Notes under the pieces: generated by a model
Told to the model about the DNA's origin: nothing
What the model saw: only the letters and a program-made list of their open reading frames with translations
Database searches by the model: none
Shown here: piece by piece, positions 24,454-32,252 of the stretch
Layout: each line of letters opens with the position of its first letter
Numbering within the stretch: position 1 is the first letter of the stretch
Position numbers and translations under genes: made by a program
From: Candidatus Moraniibacteriota bacterium
Lineage (GTDB): Bacteria; Patescibacteria; Paceibacteria; Moranbacterales; UBA2206
Length of the DNA: 64,000 nucleotides
Direction: 5' to 3'
Assembly: GCA_030645735.1 (NCBI GenBank)
Contig: JAUSNP010000006.1
Span: forward strand, 124,001-188,000

Positions 24454-24792
24454 TCAGGCGAATCTGTATAAAACTGCAACCGAGCTAATGCCGAGTATAA
24501 TTCCAAATATTTCCCAAGTCGTTATTTTTTCGTGGAACACAAATACGCTCACTATCGCCAAAATTGCAATGCAGCTGACACCGTAAATCACCCCACTAGT
24601 CGATAGTTTTATGTTTTTCACAACATAAACCCAGCCCAGTCCAGTTAATCCATATATTACTATACCAATAAAAAGAAATTTGTTCCAAACGGAATTTTCA
24701 AGAGAAGCTTTTTTGATAAAATAGTCTGCTATTACAGTAATAATAGATAAGCCTACAGCGGCAAGAAAATATAAAGATTTTAGCATATGCAA
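24454..24792 (-). CDS. Small DMT-superfamily (SMR/EmrE-like) transporter
   Basis: The 112 residues form four TM helices, the size of SMR proteins that work as dimers. The text VIYGVSCIAILAIVSVFVFHEKITTWEIFGIILG resembles the EamA/SMR repeat end (FHEKIT..E..GIILI). Could export small molecules or flip a lipid-linked sugar (ArnE-like). Located beside pyrH and a full-length EamA protein. Confidence 0.8.
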   Translation of the reverse strand: MHMLKSLYFLAAVGLSIITVIADYFIKKASLENSVWNKFLFIGIVIYGLTGLGWVYVVKNIKLSTSGVIYGVSCIAILAIVSVFVFHEKITTWEIFGIILGISSVAVLYRFA

Positions 24793-24806
24793 AAAATTAG
24801 TGACTT

Positions 24807-25499
24807 TTATTTTATAATCGTCCCTTTGGCTTTCTTGCCCTCCAAATAGTTTTTCAGGTTCGGCAGGTTTTTGCCATTCATAATGGCCACTTCCAAATTG
24901 TTTTCTTGCGCTTCTTTGGAAGCGATTGGATCAAAGGGCGCGTTCATGCCTGGGTCCCATTTGTTGCCGACCATCTTGCGGAATTCTGCCCAAGACATCT
25001 CTTTGATTTTTTTGCAATCTGGAAACTTACGCGGATCTTTGTCGCAAACATAATCAATGTTAGAAAGATTGATGATAGTTTTGATGTCCAAATATTTTGC
25101 TAACAAAACAGCATCAAAATCAGTTGAGAAACCTGGGCGCCAACCTGCCGCTACTAAAATGTCTTCTTTGAAATCATAGAAGTCCTCCAGATCATGCGGG
25201 TTCTTGTTGATTCTTGGATGGGCGTGTTTTCTAAAAATTGTACGAATGAAATGCGCATTCATGCGAGTGGCGTGGATCCCGATCCAATCTTTGTCATCAT
25301 CCGTGATGTTGTCCACCTTGGCAGCCGCGTCAATATATTTGCGCGCCGTCTTGCCACCACCCGTGATCAAAATAAATTTATAACCTTTCTTGATTTGTTC
25401 CTCAATGAGCGCCTTGAACTTCTTCACAAATTTCCAATCAATCTCCTCCGGCACAATAAGCGACCCACCCAACGAAATAATTACTGTTTTTTTGTCCAT
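24807..25499 (-). CDS. pyrH: UMP kinase, archaeal-type
   Basis: Phosphorylates UMP to UDP (amino acid kinase family). The 230 residues show ISLGGSLIVPEEID, the ITGGGKTARKYI loop and STDFDAVLLAKYL with the ATP-side segment DKDPRKFPDCKKI. The start pattern and IGIHATRMNAHF resemble archaeal UMP kinases rather than the hexameric bacterial enzyme; CPR bacteria are known to carry this type. With pyrG in the same window it makes the UTP-CTP route partly visible. Confidence 0.9.
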   Translation of the reverse strand: MDKKTVIISLGGSLIVPEEIDWKFVKKFKALIEEQIKKGYKFILITGGGKTARKYIDAAAKVDNITDDDKDWIGIHATRMNAHFIRTIFRKHAHPRINKNPHDLEDFYDFKEDILVAAGWRPGFSTDFDAVLLAKYLDIKTIINLSNIDYVCDKDPRKFPDCKKIKEMSWAEFRKMVGNKWDPGMNAPFDPIASKEAQENNLEVAIMNGKNLPNLKNYLEGKKAKGTIIK

Positions 25500-25515
25500 A
25501 ATTTTTTTATAATAA

Positions 25516-26424
25516 TTATTTATTTAAAAAATACACACCGATAAACATTATAGCAATTGAAACGAATCTTTGCACGAGATGTTTTTTGAGCAAACTTTCC
25601 TCGCCCAATTTTGGTGCAAATATCGTGATGATTATTCCTAATAGAAAAACAAAGAAGGGTTGAAAACCATTCACCACCCAAACTAGTGTAATTGGAGCTA
25701 GGAGTGAGGCAAAAGAAAAAATAAGTTTACTGGATATATTGATAAATTCAGTTAGAGCATTTAAGCTCAAAATTGGCAGCCCATTTAATTTGAAGATTTT
25801 AAAAAATTGTTGGCGATATGATTTAACCACCAACAAAGCAGCTGCGGCCAAACTAAACCCAACATATTCCCAAAAAGTAGTGACCCAAAAACTTTCTTGA
25901 ATAGCTACAAATTTGAAAATCAAACTATTAGTTGCAAAAAATAATGATGACAACGCCATCAATCCCAAAACTTTCATTTTCAGCTTAACTGTTCCAACTC
26001 CAATCTCCAAAGAGATTCCCATTGCACCCAAAATAATCATAACTGATGCAAAGAGTTGCGTTGCATTCAAACTCTCACCTAACAAAAAATATGCGCCCAC
26101 ATACGAAAACAATGGAATTATCTGAAACAAGGGAGCAACAATTGAAGCCTCCTCTTCTTGCATAGCATGCAAATACGGTAAATAGGCATATAAATATAAT
26201 GTCCCACTAATTGTAACTGTAATCGCAGATATGAGTGGCACAGAAAAAACTCCGTCATTAAAAATCGGAATAAGTATCGCCAGCAATGAACCAAGAAAAA
26301 CTGAAAAAATCATCAGCGCGCCAGCACTCGCTCCTTTGAAATATCTGGTTAGTATGAATTTATCAAGATGATTAGAAAGCGCCCAAAGTGCCGGCGCTAT
26401 CAATGCAATGAAAAACCAAGTCAT
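25516..26424 (-). CDS. EamA/DMT-family transporter
   Basis: The 302 residues contain about ten TM helices in two EamA repeats, starting with MTWFFIALIAPALWALSNHLDKFILTRY. The second repeat end FLLGIIITIF and the HLVQRFVSIAIMFIGVYF tail fit the family. Substrate is unknown; family members export metabolites or amino acids. Lies 17 bases upstream of pyrH in the same direction. Confidence 0.88.
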   Translation of the reverse strand: MTWFFIALIAPALWALSNHLDKFILTRYFKGASAGALMIFSVFLGSLLAILIPIFNDGVFSVPLISAITVTISGTLYLYAYLPYLHAMQEEEASIVAPLFQIIPLFSYVGAYFLLGESLNATQLFASVMIILGAMGISLEIGVGTVKLKMKVLGLMALSSLFFATNSLIFKFVAIQESFWVTTFWEYVGFSLAAAALLVVKSYRQQFFKIFKLNGLPILSLNALTEFINISSKLIFSFASLLAPITLVWVVNGFQPFFVFLLGIIITIFAPKLGEESLLKKHLVQRFVSIAIMFIGVYFLNK

Positions 26425-26437
26425 TATTTTCTATAAA

Positions 26438-26890
26438 TTAATATTTACATCCCGTGCTGCGTGTGCGGCCTTGAGCGGTTGCCTCCCCTTCTGTTTTGAA
26501 ACAAGCTAGATTTTCCGGCTTGATTCTTTTGGCATAGGAGCAGGTTGGCGGATAATATTTGTCTGAACTTTTACTGCCCACATAGGTACAATTGGCCATG
26601 TTTGACGGTTGTTGTGAATTGGCCACTAGAGCAGTCTTTTGTGCGGGGGTGCTGTTGGATTCAATTATACCACTAACTGGGCTTTCTGGGCTAGTTTTGG
26701 GGCTTTCAGAGGGCTTTTCGATGACCAAAGGGCTAGTTTTGATGGATTTACCCTGGACATAGCCGAATTCAAAAGAAATGCCCGCCACTAGCAAAAATCC
26801 GACAGCCAAAACTATCTTATATTCATATTGCGTCCAAAAGGACTTTATAGACTTTATGAACTTTTCACTTTCTGACTCCATAGTTGACAT
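26438..26890 (-). CDS. Membrane-anchored protein with Ada-like metal-binding end
   Basis: The 150 residues have a cytoplasmic start, one TM helix (about 30-50), a Ser/Pro/Glu-rich linker, and a C-terminal module YVGSKSSDKYYPPTCSYAKR ending in GRTRSTGCKY. This resembles the Ada-type Zn-binding module often fused to CPR nucleases (from memory). One of the usual four Cys in the final CxxC is replaced, so metal binding may be lost. Start may also be at an internal Met four residues on. Divergent from rpmA, whose -35 covers this gene's start codon. Confidence 0.75.
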   Translation of the reverse strand: MSTMESESEKFIKSIKSFWTQYEYKIVLAVGFLLVAGISFEFGYVQGKSIKTSPLVIEKPSESPKTSPESPVSGIIESNSTPAQKTALVANSQQPSNMANCTYVGSKSSDKYYPPTCSYAKRIKPENLACFKTEGEATAQGRTRSTGCKY

Positions 26891-26911
26891 TATACCATAT
26901 TTTGCTATAAT
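26884..26911 (+). promoter_or_regulatory. rpmA promoter
   Basis: TTGACA (26884-26889), 16-base spacer, TATAAT (26906-26911), both at consensus. Transcription would start near 26918, about 175 bases before the start codon. Confidence 0.8.
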
Positions 26912-26917
26912 TCTATT

Positions 26918-27092
26918 CGTATGTGAATTGCGAATGGCTATCCCAGTATCGATTCCGACAGAACCTTGAAGTGATGGCTTTAATGTTCCACGGATTCGCC
27001 TTCGGCTTTAGCCTGTAATTCTTTTAAGTATTAAGTAAGAATCGATACGGGACGCTCATTTTTATGGCTTCTCGCTATCGCTCAAGATAAAA
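26918..27092 (+). promoter_or_regulatory. Long structured 5' leader of rpmA
   Basis: Arms GTATCGATTC (26946-26955) and GAATCGATAC (27039-27048), extended by CCC/GGG with a bulge, enclose about 83 bases. Just before the gene CATTTTTAT (27057-27065) pairs perfectly with ATAAAAATG (27087-27095), which contains the ATG start. No Shine-Dalgarno is visible. This looks like a translational control leader, perhaps autoregulatory for a ribosomal protein. Confidence 0.6.
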
Positions 27093-27446
27093 ATGGCGCA
27101 TCGTAAAGCTGGTGGTTCTACCCAGCTGGGCCGAGATTCAATCTCGAAACGGCTCGGCGTAAAAATCTTTGGAGATCAAAAAGTTCAAGCTGGCAACATC
27201 ATTATCCGACAAAGAGGTTCCAAATGGAGACCCGGAAAAAATGTTCGTCGCGGTGAAGATGACACTCTTTATTCAGTAATCGATGGAATGGTAAAATTCA
27301 CTAAAAAGAAAGTTATTACTTTCACTGGCAAGCTAGAAGAAAAAAGATTTGTTTCAGTGGTGGAAGCTGTAACTGTTGAAAGAAAAGTTAGAGCTCCTCG
27401 CGCCAAAACAAAGGCTGGCAAAATTAGCAACGCAAAAAAGAAATAA
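27093..27446 (+). CDS. rpmA: 50S ribosomal protein bL27
   Basis: Sits near the peptidyl-transferase centre. The 117 residues start MAHRKAGGSTQLGRDSISKR and contain GNIIIRQRGSKWRPGKNV, typical of bL27. It begins directly with the mature N-terminus, with no cleavable Prp-type leader. A Lys/Arg-rich tail of about 30 residues goes beyond the usual ~85 residues. rplU (bL21), its common neighbour, is absent; the gene is a single transcription unit with its own promoter, long leader and terminator. Confidence 0.96.
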   Translation: MAHRKAGGSTQLGRDSISKRLGVKIFGDQKVQAGNIIIRQRGSKWRPGKNVRRGEDDTLYSVIDGMVKFTKKKVITFTGKLEEKRFVSVVEAVTVERKVRAPRAKTKAGKISNAKKK

Positions 27447-27458
27447 GCTATCTTGCAT

Positions 27459-27493
27459 AAAAAAATCCTCTCATTTATTTGAGAGGATTTTTT
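27459..27493 (+). terminator. Intrinsic terminator after rpmA
   Basis: Perfect 14-base stem AAAAAATCCTCTCA / TGAGAGGATTTTTT with a short loop. Confidence 0.92.
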
Positions 27494-27509
27494 GTTGTGT
27501 TATTGGGAA

Positions 27510-27566
27510 GCGGACAGTCCGCTCAACACTCAGACACCGAGTGTCCAACATTTGCGGACAGTCCGC
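27510..27566. repeat. Palindrome array, left of orphan gene
   Basis: Three perfect palindromes in a row: GCGGACAGTCCGC (27510-27522), GACACCGAGTGTC (27533-27545), GCGGACAGTCCGC (27554-27566). Related palindromes lie in inverted order on the other side of the next gene. Confidence 0.85.
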
Positions 27567-27591
27567 CTATAATTGCAAAAAGTTATTTTTT

Positions 27592-28569
27592 TTATTCTTC
27601 TTCCTTGTTAATATCTTTTGCGTCTCTTTCTGCTACAAATTTTTTTACCTCTTCATAACTCATTCTTTTTGGCCACCAAAGATTACCTTTAACATCATAC
27701 ACAGGAACCAATAAATCCGTAGAAAACATCATATCCACTATCTTGGTAACCATTTTCATAACATCTTCTGGGTCATCACTAATATTTAAAGTATAGAGAT
27801 CCTCCTTATTTATATAATTAGGATAGACATAGTCATACATATTTTCTGGAATTTTTGGTATTTTATCTTTTAAAATATTGGCAATAAAATGTTTTCTCTT
27901 CTCTTCAATATTATTTTTTTCGTGGCATCGAAAAATTATTCCGGTTAAAAGTTTTGGACTTATGCGTGGAAAAAGAGAAAATCCAAATTCTGCAAGATCA
28001 CAATTTTCAAAAGGTTTGCCATCATTGTTAGAGTATGTACGTAATTGCAGGGAGTCAGACCCAAACTTGCTCCTGTCTAACTCTTGAAATTTATCAAGGT
28101 CAAATATAATGCCCATTTGGTCACCACCACCCAACCTGTCTTTTCCAAAAGAACCTGTACGCATCAATCTGGGATATTTACCTTTTTCAACCTCATCATT
28201 TGATCTCCCAACAATATTAAAACATTGACTTATACCTCCTCCTTTACCATGTATTGAATCTCTTTGAATTTTTGCCCATTCATTTTTTTCAACTTGCCCT
28301 CTTCCGTTTTGTTTGCCGAGAGATCCGTTTATTAGAACATCTTTAAGATGGGTGTACGGGAGTTTTTTCTCGAGCCATTCTTCATGAGTTTTTCCAGTTA
28401 GTGCTCTATACGCTATCCCATCTCTATCAATATCTTGCACCTTTGCCATAATCTGCTCAATTTGCTCCGGTGAAAGTTCTTGTTCTAAATTTTGAACAAT
28501 CTCGGTTTCTTCAATATGTTCTATTGGCATTGGTTTTGGAACCTCAGTTGGCATTTGATCAAATTTCAT
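27592..28569 (-). CDS. Orphan protein bracketed by palindrome arrays
   Basis: About 325 residues from the ATG at 28569; the longer frame up to 28623 would run into the palindrome array and is not used. The protein is soluble, with an acidic N-terminal stretch and a middle region rich in Gly/Arg (GQVEKNEWAKIQRDSIHGKG, then FNIVGRSNDE and MRTGSFGKDRLGGGDQMGII). A later segment is LLTGIIFRCHEKNN. I do not recognise the family and claim no function. Flanking inverted palindromes and a lone ParA next to it suggest a mobile or acquired cassette. Confidence 0.75.
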   Translation of the reverse strand: MKFDQMPTEVPKPMPIEHIEETEIVQNLEQELSPEQIEQIMAKVQDIDRDGIAYRALTGKTHEEWLEKKLPYTHLKDVLINGSLGKQNGRGQVEKNEWAKIQRDSIHGKGGGISQCFNIVGRSNDEVEKGKYPRLMRTGSFGKDRLGGGDQMGIIFDLDKFQELDRSKFGSDSLQLRTYSNNDGKPFENCDLAEFGFSLFPRISPKLLTGIIFRCHEKNNIEEKRKHFIANILKDKIPKIPENMYDYVYPNYINKEDLYTLNISDDPEDVMKMVTKIVDMMFSTDLLVPVYDVKGNLWWPKRMSYEEVKKFVAERDAKDINKEEE

Positions 28570-28594
28570 AAAATAAAAAATAAAATTTATTTTG

Positions 28595-28662
28595 GCGGAC
28601 AATCCGAAAGTGTTGGACACCAAGTGTCTCGAGTTTGTAATGACTATCGGACACTCGGTGTC
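28595..28662. repeat. Palindrome array, right of orphan gene
   Basis: GCGGACAATCCG (28595-28606, one mismatch), GACACCAAGTGTC (28616-28628), and GACACTCGGTGTC (28650-28662), the last being the exact reverse complement of the left-side GACACCGAGTGTC. Confidence 0.85.
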
Positions 28663-28692
28663 TGAATTTTCAAATCTTGCATAAAAACTGAT

Positions 28693-29712
28693 TTAGTATT
28701 CTGCTAATATTTTCAAAATCTTTTCAGCTAGATTTGCAAATTCCTCTTTGGATTTTTCAATATTCTCCTTAGTGCCTTGATGAATTTCTTCTATGCAATT
28801 TGGATCTAAATCAAAAATTGCCACTCCAATCTCCTGGCATTTTGCTGGGATGCGTCCATAATCTTGTATCTCAGCCAAGGAGCTTTTCCAACTTCTTTCA
28901 ACCAATCCATTTCTTCCATGTCTTTCTGAAAGATAATTTTTAACTTTTTTCGGAATTTCTTCGATCCAACGGCGATGATCTTTGATAGGTTGTTTGCCAT
29001 ATACATTGTATGAATTTACAATATAACCAATAAATAGTCCGTCGCCTGAAAGTACGAATTTATTTTCGGTATCACCAGAAAGCGCTTTGCCCGTATTTTT
29101 CCAATTATATTTCCATTTTTCAAATATACTGCCAAGATTTTCAATGCCCTGTACGCTAAAAGCATCCGGCATCATCGGCACTACGAAATAATCAGATCCA
29201 AGAAATACAACTTGATTGAGCAATGATAGGCTTGGCGATGAATCAATTACAAAAATATCTACTTCATCATTCAATCCTCTTTCGCGCAAAAAGCGATCAA
29301 TGGCACTGGTTTGAAAGTATCCTAACTGTTGCCCAGCTGCTGCCTGTCCATAGGCCATAACTAATATATTTTCATACAATGAAAGATTGACACTGCCTTT
29401 CAGTAAAGAGAGATTGCCTTCGCTATTTGGAACTGGAATAAAAGGTACGCTCAAATCAATGTCGGCTCCACCCTCAATCACTCCTCGCAAAACATCATAA
29501 ATATCCTTTTCTGTTGAAGAAAATAATGTTTTCTCAAATTGATTATCGCCCATAGCCAAGCGAGAAAGATTGCATTGCGGATCAAGATCAACCAGCACAG
29601 TTTTATAACCAAGCTTCGCAAAAGACATTGCACAATTAAAAGCCAGTGTTGTCTTGCCGACTCCGCCTTTATTATTGGCAAATAGAAGTTTTTTTGTTCG
29701 AGTGAATTTCAT
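28693..29712 (-). CDS. ParA-family ATPase without ParB
   Basis: Deviant Walker A ATPase used for DNA or cargo segregation. About 339 residues from the ATG at 29712 (MKFTRTKKLLFANNKGGVGK). Walker A is KGGVGKTT and the next strand is VLVDLDPQCNLS; Walker B region is IFVIDSSPSLSLLNQVVF. No ParB gene or obvious parS sites are nearby, so a cargo-positioning role is possible. A TATACT sits exactly 6 bases before the ATG, which predicts a leaderless mRNA and supports this start over one 27 bases upstream. Confidence 0.9.
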   Translation of the reverse strand: MKFTRTKKLLFANNKGGVGKTTLAFNCAMSFAKLGYKTVLVDLDPQCNLSRLAMGDNQFEKTLFSSTEKDIYDVLRGVIEGGADIDLSVPFIPVPNSEGNLSLLKGSVNLSLYENILVMAYGQAAAGQQLGYFQTSAIDRFLRERGLNDEVDIFVIDSSPSLSLLNQVVFLGSDYFVVPMMPDAFSVQGIENLGSIFEKWKYNWKNTGKALSGDTENKFVLSGDGLFIGYIVNSYNVYGKQPIKDHRRWIEEIPKKVKNYLSERHGRNGLVERSWKSSLAEIQDYGRIPAKCQEIGVAIFDLDPNCIEEIHQGTKENIEKSKEEFANLAEKILKILAEY

Positions 29713-29718
29713 AGATGC

Positions 29719-29748
29719 AGTATAGCACAAAAACACCAATATAGTTAA
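29719..29748 (-). promoter_or_regulatory. Probable leaderless promoter of parA-like gene
   Basis: TTAACT (29743-29748), 18-base spacer, TATACT (29719-29724), then GCATCT and the ATG. The usual distance puts +1 at the A of the start codon. Confidence 0.5.
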
Positions 29749-29775
29749 TACACGCTAAAAAAACGCAATACGATA

Positions 29776-31416
29776 CTATTTCCTCTTCAAATCTTGTCCG
29801 GCTTTGATGAAAGCGTTGAAGAGTGGATGACCACTCAGCGGACTGGTTTTTAGTTCTGGATGGAATTGAGTGGCCAAGAAGAATGGATGCACAGCTGTTG
29901 GCAATTCAGTGATTTCCATCAATTTGCCATTTGGCGATTTGCCTGAGAAAACCAAGCCAGCTTTTTCCAATCGTTCAATGTAACTTGGATTGACTTCCCA
30001 ACGATGTCTATGTCGTTCAGAAATTTTTGTCGCTTTGTAGGCTTTGTTGGCCAAACTGCCTTTCTGCAAATTAGCTGGATAAGCACCCAAACGCATAGTA
30101 GCTCCATAATTGCCATCTTCCAAATTCTTTTTCTGCTCCGGCATAATATCAATAACTGGATTTTTCGTTTTGCGATCCACTTCGGTAGTATTGGCATCTT
30201 TGAGACCCAAGACATTTCTAGAATATTCAATCACAGCCAATTGCATACCATAGCAAAGTCCAAAAAATGGAATTTTATTTTTACGTAAAAATTCAATCGC
30301 TACAATCTTGCCTTCAATTCCACGAGAACCAAATCCTCCAGGAATCACCACACCGTCATATTGTTTCAAGTCTTCCAATTTCTCAGGATTTTTTTCATAT
30401 GTTTCAGAACTGATCCAATCAATTTGCGGCTTCACTTTGTTGTGATAACTAGCATGTTTCACCGCCTCAATCACACTGATGTAGGCATCAGACAAAACAA
30501 AATCACCAGTGCCAAAATATTTACCCACAATTCCAATTTTTGCCACACCTGTTGGATGTTTAATTTTTTCTACCAAGTCATACCACCTTTTCAAATCAGT
30601 CGCCTTATATTTCAAGCCCAATTTTTTCAAAATCAACCGACTGAAATCATCACGTTCGAAATTGATTGGCACTTCATAAATGCTTTCAATATCTGGAGCA
30701 GAAATCACGTCGCGTTCCGGAATATTACAAAACATCGCGATTTTTTCTTTTCTTCTCTGGTCAAGATATGTCTCGGAACGAGCAATGATAAAGTCAGGCT
30801 GGATGCCTGCCCCATTTAATGTGCGCACAGCATATTGAGTTGGTTTGGTTTTCATTTCCCCAACCTTGGAAGGAATTGGCAAATAACTAACCATCACCGT
30901 AATGATATCATCGGGATATTTGATTTTCATCATGCGAGCTGCTTCCAAGAAAAGAATATTTTGATATTCACCAACTGTACCACCAACCTCAATCAAAGTG
31001 ATATCTGACTTGGCTTTTTCAGAAGCCCTCTCAATGCGATCAATCACTTCCATCGGAATGTGAGGCACGACCTCCACGCACTTACCTTTATATTCCAAAT
31101 TTCTTTCTTTATGAATAACCGTCTCATAGACACTGCCAGTGGTCATATAATTTTCTGATGGCAAAGTCAACTCCATGAAACGCTCATAATTTCCCATGTC
31201 TTGATCAGTCTCCAAGCCAGAATCTAACACGAAAGTCTCGCCATGTTCCGTTGGGTTCATCGTGCCAGCATCAACATTGATGTATGGATCAATCTTTAAA
31301 GCTGTCACCGCAAAACCACGAGCTTTTAGAATCGCTCCGATTGACGAAGTTGTAATTCCTTTCCCCACCCCACTCATCACTCCCCCAACCACGAAAATGT
31401 ACTTTCGGTTTTTCAT
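29776..31416 (-). CDS. pyrG: CTP synthase
   Basis: Makes CTP from UTP with glutamine or ammonia. The 546 residues hold the synthetase domain (FVVGGVMSGVGKGITTSSIG; DPYINVDAGTMNPTEHGE) and a C-terminal class I glutaminase domain (VIPGGFGSRGIEGK; FFGLCYGMQLAVIE with catalytic Cys; FHPELKTSP with His-Glu). All catalytic residues are intact and length is normal. Confidence 0.98.
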   Translation of the reverse strand: MKNRKYIFVVGGVMSGVGKGITTSSIGAILKARGFAVTALKIDPYINVDAGTMNPTEHGETFVLDSGLETDQDMGNYERFMELTLPSENYMTTGSVYETVIHKERNLEYKGKCVEVVPHIPMEVIDRIERASEKAKSDITLIEVGGTVGEYQNILFLEAARMMKIKYPDDIITVMVSYLPIPSKVGEMKTKPTQYAVRTLNGAGIQPDFIIARSETYLDQRRKEKIAMFCNIPERDVISAPDIESIYEVPINFERDDFSRLILKKLGLKYKATDLKRWYDLVEKIKHPTGVAKIGIVGKYFGTGDFVLSDAYISVIEAVKHASYHNKVKPQIDWISSETYEKNPEKLEDLKQYDGVVIPGGFGSRGIEGKIVAIEFLRKNKIPFFGLCYGMQLAVIEYSRNVLGLKDANTTEVDRKTKNPVIDIMPEQKKNLEDGNYGATMRLGAYPANLQKGSLANKAYKATKISERHRHRWEVNPSYIERLEKAGLVFSGKSPNGKLMEITELPTAVHPFFLATQFHPELKTSPLSGHPLFNAFIKAGQDLKRK

Positions 31417-31462
31417 AATTTTTTAGAAATATAATTTAAATTTGTTTATTTTTTTACAAACG

Positions 31463-31486
31463 AAAAAGTCGCCTCCCCTGCGACTT
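31463..31486 (-). terminator. Intrinsic terminator after rplI
   Basis: On the minus strand AAGTCGC / GCGACTT with a 7-base loop, followed by TTTT. It lies 65 bases beyond the rplI stop. Confidence 0.7.
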
Positions 31487-31551
31487 CATATAATATTTTT
31501 AAATCATGCTTGCCAACAGGCAAACAGCCTAAAATTTCTTTACAAAAAACT

Positions 31552-31995
31552 TTAACTTGCGCTCTCCACCAAAACGGCAACCGTTGTTTCTATCCCATGA
31601 TCCAACTCAATTTTCACTTCATATTCACCTAGTTCCTTGATAGGGTTTTCTAACACGACTGATTTTTCGGGCAGGATAATATTTTCTTTTTTCAATTCTT
31701 TCAAAATATCTTTCACATGCACGGCGCCAAAAAGTTTGCCGTCTTTTTCTTTGACTAAAAGCGTCACGCTTTTCCCATCCAATTGATCAGCCAACTCTTG
31801 AGTTTTTTCCAAATCCAATTGTTCTTTTTCTTTTTGTTTGCTTTTAATGACTTCGATTTTTTTCACGCCTGATCCCGTGGCAATCTCCGCTAGTTTTTTC
31901 ACGAACAAAAAATTCCGCGCATACCCTTCGGACACTTCTTTGATATCGCCTCTCTTGCCGAGACCCTTCACATCTTGCAGTAGGATTATTTTCAT
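31552..31995 (-). CDS. rplI: 50S ribosomal protein bL9
   Basis: About 147 residues from the ATG at 31995: MKIILLQDVKGLGKRGDIKE is the hallmark start, then the long helix and the C-terminal rRNA-binding domain (LPEKSVVLENPIKELGEYEV). The longer frame to 32091 would run through a promoter and terminator and is rejected. Many CPR groups lack bL9, so its presence is a useful lineage marker. It has its own promoter and lies directly downstream of a small RNA gene. Confidence 0.95.
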   Translation of the reverse strand: MKIILLQDVKGLGKRGDIKEVSEGYARNFLFVKKLAEIATGSGVKKIEVIKSKQKEKEQLDLEKTQELADQLDGKSVTLLVKEKDGKLFGAVHVKDILKELKKENIILPEKSVVLENPIKELGEYEVKIELDHGIETTVAVLVESAS

Positions 31996-32022
31996 AGATT
32001 TGATCTTATCTCTAACTTCTCT

Positions 32023-32050
32023 ATTATAGCAAAAATTTGGAGTGTGGCAA
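32023..32050 (-). promoter_or_regulatory. rplI promoter
   Basis: Minus strand TTGCCA (32045-32050), 16-base spacer, TATAAT (32023-32028); start codon 28 bases on. It starts right after the T run of the small RNA terminator. Confidence 0.75.
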
Positions 32051-32217
32051 ATAAAAGAGCCGACCCATAAATACATGGAATCGGCTGGCACAACTAAGCC
32101 CTGAGGGTAGCGAAATCAATTTATCTTTTTTATGCCGTCAGCCATGATAGCAGATAATTCGATTTATACTCGTTGGGTAGACGAGCGCTAATCCTGTACA
32201 AAGCTTAGTCATTGCGT
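32051..32217 (-). ncRNA. Probable stand-alone small RNA (6S-like architecture)
   Basis: Transcription unit of about 167 nt with its own promoter and terminator. The predicted 5' end enters a closing stem at once: 32203-32215 pairs with 32088-32099 (ACTAAGC/GCTTAGT core, extended by GC..GC with one bulge). Inside are a small hairpin (GCTCG/CGAGT, 32068 region as 32168-32186) and a long bulged helix (32152-32165 with 32113-32126). The strands opposite the small hairpin stay unpaired, like a central bubble. The 3' end is the hairpin AGCCGA/TCGGCT (32058-32086) followed by CTTTTATTT. End-closing stem, internal bubble and size recall 6S RNA, but identity is not shown. Confidence 0.7.
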
Positions 32218-32223
32218 ATTAAG

Positions 32224-32252
32224 AAAATACCGTAATTAATTGGTTTTGTCAA
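32224..32252 (-). promoter_or_regulatory. Promoter of small RNA gene
   Basis: Minus strand TTGACA (32247-32252, consensus), 17-base spacer, TATTTT (32224-32229). It overlaps the last codons of the S41 peptidase gene. Confidence 0.7.

Noticed and set aside
28570..28623. Longer start for the orphan at 27592
   Set aside because: It would translate part of the palindrome array; the ATG at 28569 is clean.
32000..32091. Longer start for rplI
   Set aside because: It would run through the rplI promoter and the small RNA terminator; bL9 starts at MKIILLQD.
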